From positions 4,888,198-4,952,197 of the forward strand of contig JAKSZU010000027.1 of the NCBI GenBank assembly GCA_026018925.1: 64,000 nucleotides of DNA, written 5' to 3'. Under the pieces are notes generated by a model. That model saw nothing but the letters and a program-made list of their open reading frames with translations, was not told the origin of the DNA and ran no database searches. Every line of letters starts with the position of its first letter. Position 1 is the stretch's first letter. Source of the stretch: Tupaia tana. Taxonomy: Eukaryota; Chordata; Mammalia; Scandentia; Tupaiidae. Positions 57,120-64,000 of this stretch are shown here, in pieces. The translations under genes were made by a program, and so were the position numbers.

Positions 57120-57369
57120 GGGACCAGCAGTTAGCGTAATGGCTATGTCGCTGGACTCCCACGTAGTCGACCGCGGTTCGAGTCCCGGACCCGGCGGCTT
57201 AAAACTCGCGCCGGGCGCGTGTGCATGCGTGCCCAAGATCCCAAGAGGAGAATGGAGGAGAAGGGATTGCGGCGTGGCCATCCCCCCTGGGGGGTGATTT
57301 CCTGCTTTCTATCTCTCTGTCTCTCTCTGTCTGTCTGGCGAGTGCACGCGCCCTATAGCAAAAACCTCT

Positions 57370-57399
<30 letters not shown>
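57120..57399 (+). mobile_element. SINE family A-long, near-consensus and CpG-rich
   Basis: The least decayed copy. A box TAGCGTAATGG at 57,132-57,142 and B box GGTTCGAGTCC at 57,175-57,185 are perfect Pol III type 2 matches, with many CpGs kept (CTCGCGCCGGGCGCGTG). Body CCCCCCTGGGGGG at 57,282-57,294. The target duplication AAAAGGAGAAGAGTGGA (57,103-57,119 and 57,400-57,416) starts at TT/AAAA, the L1 endonuclease site. Confidence 0.97.
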
Positions 57400-57405
<6 letters not shown>

Positions 57406-57499
57406 AGAAGAGTGGATTGCTCGAGGCATTGACGGGGGTACCACCAGTCTGGCTTTTCCGCCCTCAGGAACAACCTGGTATTATCAGGTCATAGGCCCA

Positions 57500-58165
57500 A
57501 GGGCTGTCGTGGCCCACTGGGGCCGCTGTAACAGAATACCCTTAATGACAGCATAAAAGCTCCGGAAATTTATCGCTCCACTTGGAGAAGCTGAGGAGCC
57601 CGAGATGAAGACATTGGCAGATCTGGTGTGCGGTGAGGACGCACTTCTCACTCATAGGTGGTGTCTTCTCATGGTGTCCTTACACGGCAGAGGGGCCAGT
57701 AGCTCTCCTGGGCTCTTCTAGAAAAGCACCAATACAGTCCATGAGCATTCCACCCCCATGACCCAACCGCCTTCCCAAGGCCCTGCTTCCAAATCCCATC
57801 ACTCTGAGATTCGGTTTTAACATACGGATTTGGGGGGAAACCAGCAGTTAGCGTAATGGCTATGTCGCTGGACTCCCACGTAGTCGACCGTGGTTCGCGT
57901 CCCGGACCCGGTGGCTTAAACTCACGCCGGGCGTGGGTGCGTGCGTGCCCAAGATCCCGAGAGGAGAATGGAGGAGAAGGGATTGCGGCGTGACCATCCC
58001 CCCTGGGGGGTGATTTCTCGCTTCTTTCTGTCTCTATGTCTCTCTCTGTCTGTCTGGCGAGCACAAGTGCCCTATAGTGAAAACCTCTCCAAAAAAAAAA
58101 AAAAAAAAAAAAAAAAATACGGATTTGGGGAGGACACAAGCCTGCAGTCTATAGCAACTGCATTT
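57500..58165 (+). mobile_element. Ancient mammalian repeat, split by a SINE
   Basis: GCCGCTGTAACAGAATACCC, TTCTCATGGTGTCCTTACAC, CCCATGACCCAACCGCC, then beyond the SINE GGACACAAGCCTGCAGTC and TATAGCAAC. The order matches a known old repeat ending ...acattcagtctatagca. Not named. Confidence 0.65.
57836..58116 (+). mobile_element. SINE family A-long, young
   Basis: Head AACCAGCAGTTAGCGTAATG, CpG-rich body, tail with about 29 A. Perfect 14-bp target duplication ATACGGATTTGGGG at 57,822-57,835 and 58,117-58,130 inside the older repeat. Confidence 0.97.
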
Positions 58166-58218
58166 AGAGGACTTAGGATAGTGACAATAGCAAATATTGA
58201 TCAAGAACTTATTATACC

Positions 58219-58486
58219 CTGGAAGAGCAGTTGGCGTAATGGCTATGTCGCTGGACTCCCATGTAGTCGACCACAGTTGGAGTCCAGGACCCGGTGGCTT
58301 AACCTCACACTGGGCACATGTGCATGCGTGCCCAAGATCCCGAGAGGAGAATGGAGGAGAGGGGGATTGTGGTGTGGCCATCACCCCTGGGGGGTGATTT
58401 CTCACTTTCTGTCTCTCTGTCTCTCTCTGTCTTTCTGGCCCTATAGCAAAAAGTCTCAAAAAAAAAAATAAAAGAAAAGAAAAAAC
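58219..58486 (+). mobile_element. SINE family A-long
   Basis: Head with GGCGTAATGGCTATGTCG, B box altered to GTTGGAGTCC, body, tail missing the GCGAGCGCACGTG block before CCCTATAGC. Target duplication AACTTATTATACC (58,206-58,218) and AACTTACTATACC (58,487-58,499). Confidence 0.95.
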
Positions 58487-58499
58487 AACTTACTATACC

Positions 58500-58705
58500 C
58501 CAAATCCTCTGGTTTTACACTTACTCTCCTATTTAATGTTCTAATTCTCACAGTAGTCTCTGAGTTACTCTATAATAATAGTTCTATTTTGGAGGCTCAG
58601 GTAGATGCTTGGTAATTTGCTGATAGACACAGGATGGAGGATACTCCAGAATTTAAACCTAGGCATTCTGAGTTCAGAGTTCAAGCTCTTGATGATTGTG
58701 TTCTA
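58500..58705 (-). mobile_element. MIR SINE
   Basis: TTTAATGTTCTAATTCTCAC, TTTTGGAGGCTCAGGTAG, TGGTAATTTGCTGATAG, AATTTAAACCTAGGCATTC in reverse MIR order. Confidence 0.72.
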
Positions 58706-60140
58706 TTTATTCAAGAACTTTTTGTTTGTTTCTTTTTTTTTAATAAATTTAAACTCTCTCAATTATTGGGAGACTACATTTTCATGGAGAGTGCTTTTTT
58801 TTTTTTTTTTTTCCCTCTTTGTGGCCCATAAAACAATGTTACGTCTTCCAGTTCATTGTGTCTTCGATTCCATAAATATAATACAATGCTAATTGGCCTT
58901 TATTGACTGCTCAGGCGTGTGTAATTAGGTGGGAGAGTGGGGACTGACTTAGCAAGAAGCTATATTTAGGGAAGAGGCTTTCCAACTTTCTCACAGAGCA
59001 GAATGCATTATGCAAACAAAATCTGACATACAACTCCGATATGTCGAGCAGGGAAAAGTGGTATTTTATTAGTATAAATTCACTTCCTGTTAAAATATAT
59101 ATGTGTTTATTAAATGGTTAATCAGTGACACTACTAGTTAGCACACTAGAGATTTCTAATGAGTTACATTGTCACTGGAATGTGCTATTTTTTAAAATTA
59201 GTATCTTAGGAACATTTGAAGGTATATTGAAACTGTTATATTCAAATCAAATATGGAGGAAGCTGGGATATACTTTTGCAAATCCACAGCTTGATCCTTC
59301 TTCAAGGTTTATGATGATCACATAACCTTTAGAAGACCAAAAGATCATTTCAGTTTATTCTTTGTACTGGACATTATTGCATTAAAAGTTACTTGGAGTG
59401 ACTTAACTATTCAAAGAATGGCCTTGAGGAATCGAAGAGCGTTAGTGAGCCCGAGAAATACCTGCTCAAGGTCTCTGACGTCATCACCCTCATTCCTAGC
59501 ATCATCAGGCATTTTAAGCAATATAATAGTATTTCCTGGGAGCAGCCAGTTACGCTTGAGTCCCCGTTTCACACTTTGATCCTGGAAAAGTTGTTTTGCA
59601 ACCATTCCAAGCATTGAATTGTTCACTGTTAAGCAGGAATCAGAAGACTAATAGTTATTTTGTAATATCGTTTTAAGAAGCAGTTGAGATGATATGAATA
59701 AAACACTACCATAATGCCTGGCCTATCATAAGCAATGAATGAATTTTAGTTTGCATAGTTATTATGGTGGCTCTACAAAGGAAAAACGACTGTGCTAGGA
59801 GTTAGGGACTTAAAAATGGTCAAGTGACAATTTCTGATATCCAGGTCTCATCTGTTTGAAAAGATTTGAAATAAGCATAAAAATGGATAGCAATAAAAAT
59901 CAACACAAAGTCAGATCTAAATTAACGATAAAGACAAGATTGCTAAAAATCACATAAGTAAGAGCATTTTGTTTTAAAATTGTATTTATCAAGCAGGTTT
60001 CTGGACTCCATGATCATATAAAAATGTATAACAGAAATTGTAATCTGGGGTCTATGGGAATTATTTAGCCACTTATATGCTGAGAGTGGTCTACCATGTT
60101 TAGAGAGACTTTAAACCTATCTTAAATATTGGCATTTTTA
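58706..60140. other. 1.4-kb unassigned, AT-rich stretch
   Basis: A T run at 58,795-58,812. Motifs ATGCATTATGCAAAC near 59,004 and GCTAATTGGCC near 58,888 resemble octamer and homeodomain sites, which is only suggestive. A possible L2 end at 59,695-59,745 (ATAATGCCTGGCC). Confidence 0.35.
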
Positions 60141-60339
60141 AAAAAGAATTATTTAATTTTATTTATCATTATTATTCATTTTAGTCTGCAACAAGGCTCA
60201 TGTGCTCACCAGAGAGAGACAGAGACAGAGAGAAAGAGAGCGAGAAAGTGAGAACACAAGCTGCCTGGTCCAGGACGTGAACCATGGTCAGCCATGTGGG
60301 AGTCTAACACCTTAACCACCATGCCACCTGCTGGACCCA
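60141..60339 (-). mobile_element. SINE family A-short
   Basis: AT-rich left end, AAGGCTCATGTGCTCACC, purine tract, head without body, ending CACCTGCTGGACCC. Confidence 0.9.
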
Positions 60340-60376
60340 ATATCAGGATATTTTGTATAAAAATACAAATTTCCAG

Positions 60377-60627
60377 GACCAGTAGGTGGCATGGTTGTTA
60401 AGATGCTGGATCCTACATGACCAATTGTATGGTTTGAATCCCAGACTCAGCAACTTGAAAATCACACCAGGTGCATGTGCGTGTGTGCCGAAAATCCTGA
60501 GAGGAGAATGGAGGAGGGGGGATTGCAGTGCGGCCATCACACTGGGGGGTAATTTCTCACTTTCCCATTGTGTGTGTGTGTGTATCTGGTGAGCACTAAT
60601 GCCCTATAGCAAAAGCCTAAACAATGG
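60377..60627 (+). mobile_element. SINE family A-long
   Basis: Head GACCAGTAGGTGGCATGG, B-box region GGTTTGAATCCC, body, (TG)n in the pyrimidine segment, end GCCCTATAGCAAAAGCC. Target duplication ATTTCCAG at 60,369-60,376 and 60,628-60,635. Confidence 0.93.
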
Positions 60628-60635
60628 ATTTCCAG

Positions 60636-61287
60636 TTTTACTTTTTCTTTTAACCCAGAGATCTTAATGCTGTTCATCTTTTAACTCTGCATGTCAACAA
60701 TCACCAGAATCACCTAGTGACTGCCCCCCTTACAAAAATGAATGGTCTCTCTGACTGTCACAGACCTCAACCCTCCCTGTAGCTTGCCAGCACCATAGTT
60801 ACTTACTCTTCTCTCTGAACACTGCCCTGGTACTGTTGTTTTTCCTTATGGCCAATATTATTGCTCTATCCCTCTTCTGCATGGAAGTAAAGAGCATTAC
60901 TACATGTGTGCAGTCCACACACATATCTCTAATATGGTTTGCTCTCCTCATTTACTGTATCTGTTAGCTTGTGATTCTCCACCCTGGAAATGATTTAGGG
61001 AAAATCTTAGATATGAAAGGACACTTAAAGAGTGCTTCACTGGCATACAATGGGCAAAGAGGTAAGTGATACAGGAGGAATTAAAAAAAATGGAAAAAAC
61101 CCACCAGTGTTACAAGGATCAAAGGAAATGACTGGAACTATAGGATACTATTTTATAGGAGAGTGAGTCTTGAAGGAATCCTGAGTCCTTGGTCTAAGAG
61201 AATGATGTTGGGAAAGGTAAATATCTAAACTGTGTAAAATGCATAGTTGTCTAGAGACCTTGGACATGTTTTGTTAGGTCCCCAAAT
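60636..61287. other. Unassigned sequence
   Basis: Nothing recognised. Confidence 0.35.
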
Positions 61288-61900
61288 GTATAAACACATC
61301 ATATCACTCACCTATTTAAAAAGTTTCAGTGGCTTCTCATTATCTTAGAGATAAAATCTAAATGCTTGGGACTATCAGGTAGTGTAGTAGTTAAGGCATT
61401 AGACTCCCACATGGTCAACTGCAGTTTTGGTCTAGGACCCGATGGCTTGAAGCTCACACTGGGCACATGTGTATGTGTGCTCAAAATCTCAAGAGGAGAA
61501 TGGAAGAGAAGAGATTATGGTGTGGCCATTGACCTGGGTGTGATTTCTTGCATTCTGTCTTTCTGTATCTCTTTCTGTCTCCCCGGTGAGTGCATGTGCC
61601 CTCCAGAGGGAAAAAAGACTCTAAATACTTTGGCCTGACTTAGGAAATACTTTATGATGTGGTCCCTGGACAGCCTCCTAGGCTAGTTTTGGGCAGACTA
61701 AATCTCCATGTTAGCCCTGTAAACTAGCCAGGCTCGGTGATTTGCTGTTCCTTCAAACAACCAGACAATGTTTTATTTCAAACATACAGTTTATTCAGAT
61801 TTACCCCCTGCCCTACATCACTATCATCTCTTCCAGGAAACTCTCTCTAATATCATCTTCCTCCAAGGCTGAGTCTGGTTCTCCCACTCCGGGTCGACTC
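61288..61900 (+). mobile_element. L2 LINE, split by a SINE
   Basis: TATCACTCACCTATTTAAAA, GTTTCAGTGGCTTCTCATTA before the SINE, then GACTTAGGAAATACTTTATG and GTGGTCCCTGGACAGCC after it, follow L2 order (ctgctcaaaaacc... cagtggctccc... aaggccct... ctggccc). No intact frame. Confidence 0.7.
61368..61620 (+). mobile_element. SINE family A-long nested in L2
   Basis: Head with CAGGTAGTGTAGTAGTTAAG, body with AGAGGAGAATGGAAGAG, end GTGCATGTGCCCTCCAG. CTAAATGCTT at 61,358-61,367 and CTAAATACTT at 61,621-61,630 are the likely target duplication. Confidence 0.92.
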
Positions 61901-62065
61901 AGCGCCATGAGTGAGAATACATCTTCTGCTCTATTGTCCCTTGGGCTCTCATGGTCACTTCATTTGCCTCCCTCAAGGGACTCACAGGCCTTTGCTCAGG
62001 GGACCAGAGTCCACCCCTTTGAGAAGAACATAGGCCTTGTGAACTCTGAGGAAGGAAGTAACATT
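61901..62065. other. Unassigned sequence
   Basis: Possibly continuing L2. Not matched. Confidence 0.3.
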
Positions 62066-62075
62066 AAGAGCTAGG

Positions 62076-62350
62076 AGAACCGGCAGTTAGAGTAATGGCT
62101 ATGTCGCTGGACTCCCATGTAGTCGACCACAGTTTGAGTCCTGGACCTGGTGGCTTAAACTCATGCTGGGCACGTGTTCGTGTGTGCCCAAGATCCTGTG
62201 AGGAGAATGGAGGAGAAGGGATTGTGGCATGGCCATCCCCCCTGGGGGGTGATTTCTCGCTTTCTGTCTCTGTCTCTCTCTGTCTGTCTGGCGAGCGCAT
62301 GTGCCCTATAGCAAAAACCTCTCCAAAAAAAAAAAAAAAGAAAAAAAAAA
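62076..62350 (+). mobile_element. SINE family A-long
   Basis: Head GAACCGGCAGTTAGAGTAAT, B-box region AGTTTGAGTCC, body with CCCCCCTGGGGGG, tail with an interrupted A run. Target duplication AAGAGCTAGG at 62,066-62,075 and 62,351-62,360. Confidence 0.95.
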
Positions 62351-62360
62351 AAGAGCTAGG

Positions 62361-62952
62361 GAGTGATTTTGTGAGCTAGGAGAGATCTGTAGGAATGTCC
62401 TCTTGTGAGACAAACTTGACAGCCGAGCTTCCTTGATCCTCAGGGATTTAAGTCAACTAACCCATCATGAATGTCTCTTGAAGTCCAGAGACTTTCTGAT
62501 TTTTGAAAATTCCTGGAAGCTTCTTTCCTCTTGTATCTGTTCATGGACATTCCAGCTTTCACAGACTAGTCCTCACGTCCATCCCAATGTTGTCCTGGAG
62601 GCAACCCTCAGTCCCTTTCATGAGTTCCTTTAAAGGATCCTCTAGACATTAGTTTTATGCTGGTTTCCTTATTATATTAAAAATGTGGAGGGTTAAAGAC
62701 ACAGGTTACTCTGCATAGAAGAAAATTCTGTCCAAACCTATTTATAGGTAATGCTTGTCTTTTTCCTCAAGTGCTTGCTTGCCAGGGTGTATCAGTAAAC
62801 AAATATTATTCCCTTTCTAGGATCAAAAGGGTATTGGTTGCTAATATGATGTCATTACTATACTAGACTCAGATAATTCTAAGTCTCTCCCTTTATATAT
62901 TTCTATCCATTTGTCTTTATTCCACTTGGTAGAAGGAAATTTATCTTTAACT
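62361..62952. other. Unassigned sequence
   Basis: Nothing recognised. Confidence 0.35.
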
Positions 62953-63155
62953 TTTTTTTAATTGCCAGAGGGTACACGCACTACTGAGAGACAAGAAGAG
63001 AGGGAGAAAAAGCACTCCCCAGTGGCAAAGTAGTCACATTCCAATTCTTCTTCCTTTATTCCTCCATCCCATCAGGATTTGGGGCAAACAGGAACACACA
63101 CCACATGTTTTTCAAACTGCCAATGCTCAAGCCATAGTTGGTCATGTAGGATCCA
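62953..63155 (-). mobile_element. tRNA-derived SINE, family B, diverged
   Basis: T run, TTGCCAGAGGGTACACGC, body with TCCCCAGTGGC, GGGCAAACAGGAACAC, and a head remnant GGTCATGTAGGATCC. Confidence 0.8.
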
Positions 63156-64000
63156 AATTTCTGTGCACAGATAGGTTTTTCAAATTTATCACCCAGAACT
63201 GATCTTTCACAGGACAAATATCCTCTGTATCCACCCAGGGATGGGAGCTTGGAGAAGAAATTATTTTTTTCAATAAGAAAAAAGTTCATGAATTTTCATA
63301 ATAATATTTTTGAGAGTTTTTATGGGTGACTCTTCTTCGAGGTTACCCTAAATTTATCCTTGGAAGTCTAAACGTTCTGTCACCTTCAGGTAGATAAATC
63401 CTTCTGGAGACAGGTAAAATAGATGATTTCATCTGACTTATTTACACAAAGTAAAAAATGGGTCACAAAGGTTTTATGTATTCTGATCAACTTAATTATA
63501 TCTCTTTGGATGCAAGCATTTGCAATGTTTTCTGTGGTTTGGGTGTAATTTCCTGCCAGAGAGGGATGTGGAGGCGGAGGGGAGGGGCTGCTGAGTTTTG
63601 GCATCAAATTCTTCAGTCCAGCTGCTTTCTGTTAAGTATCAATGACCTTACTCAATGGCACCCAGACTGGTCAAGGTCCCTATAATGAGAAAACCAAATT
63701 ACAGGTATGTAATTTTCACAGTTTTCTGCCAGGATCTCCAAGCTGGTGACAAATTGACATACTACTGTCTATACAGAAGGCTGCTTTCAGAAAACAGGCC
63801 ACTCTCGGTTGAAATACTATACCTGAAGGATTGTGCAATTTCAAATCTCTGAGATATAAAAAACATCCTTCACCTAGTCTCTTGTAGAATGTTAAACTGT
63901 AGAGTATATTTGCTTAAGCTTGGAAAGCCCTGCCAAAACAACAAAATGTGAGAAAAATCCTCAGGCACCAGCAACCAGGAGGTTATGGAAAAGCAGCTAA
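63156..64000. other. Unassigned sequence
   Basis: AT-rich with a GC-richer spot at 63,560-63,590. No repeat or coding frame recognised. Confidence 0.38.

Noticed and set aside
57132-57185. tRNA gene
   Set aside because: The A and B boxes are those of a SINE head. The cloverleaf cannot be folded with a proper anticodon stem, and a SINE body and A tail follow.
57669-58139. 156-codon minus-strand frame
   Set aside because: Antisense of a SINE and of an ancient repeat. The phrase reading PSPPFSSRDLGHA recurs at other SINE copies.
57941-58471. 176-codon frame on the plus strand
   Set aside because: It runs through two SINEs including their A tail (poly-lysine). It has no protein meaning.

Overview
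This is vertebrate, almost certainly placental-mammal, nuclear DNA with no protein-coding gene I can support. It carries long AT-rich intergenic or intronic sequence, MIR, L2, MER5-type and L1 remnants, microsatellites, and about 50 copies of tRNA-derived SINEs. None of the open frames reads like a conserved protein. The longest ones run through SINE tails, microsatellites or SINE bodies. No rRNA, tRNA gene, CRISPR array or endogenous retrovirus was recognised.

The dominant SINE has a tRNA-like head with A box TAGCGTAATGG and B box GGTTCGAGTCC. A roughly 100-bp unrelated body follows, then a pyrimidine-rich (TCTCTGTCTG) segment, a conserved end reading GTGCCCTATAGCAAAAACC, and an A tail. I call it family A-long. 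A-short has the same head joined directly to the pyrimidine tail. Family B is an older, more diverged relative. Target-site duplications show L1-type retroposition. Two further elements join tRNA-like sequence to 7SL/Alu-like sequence. 7SL-derived SINEs are known only from Euarchontoglires, so a non-primate member of that group (colugo or tree shrew) is my best guess. I lean towards colugo because the plain tRNA-derived type dominates. This is inference, not proof.

Layout. 1-4.8 kb: SINEs, one inserted into the tail of another. 4.8-9.5 kb: MER5-like and MIR relics in otherwise unassigned sequence. 9.5-16 kb: few SINEs, a CpG-containing GC-rich patch (12.6-13.2 kb) flanked by AT-rich sequence that resembles conserved noncoding DNA. 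16-31 kb: mixed SINEs, an ancient LINE-like repeat, L2, MIR and microsatellites. 31-38.7 kb: a palindromic AT-rich repeat, SINEs, and a mariner-like MITE at 33.1 kb. 39.1-47.5 kb: old L1 sequence, mostly antisense, interrupted by a plus-strand L1 3' end and by many SINEs. 48.6-50.8 kb: a long stretch with no recognisable mobile element. 51-56.6 kb: SINEs, L1 and L2 ends, a second MITE, and a striking 65-bp near-perfect palindrome at 53,447-53,511. 57-62.4 kb: a cluster of the youngest-looking SINE copies, two of them splitting older repeats. 62.4-64 kb: mostly unassigned.

No genes act together here. The biology visible is retrotransposon history: L1 provided the machinery, tRNA-derived SINEs used it, and older MIR, L2 and L1 copies served as landing sites. 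The items most worth a second look are the 65-bp palindrome with its paired CArG boxes, the two-copy mariner-like MITE family, the tRNA/7SL composites and the modular SINE families.
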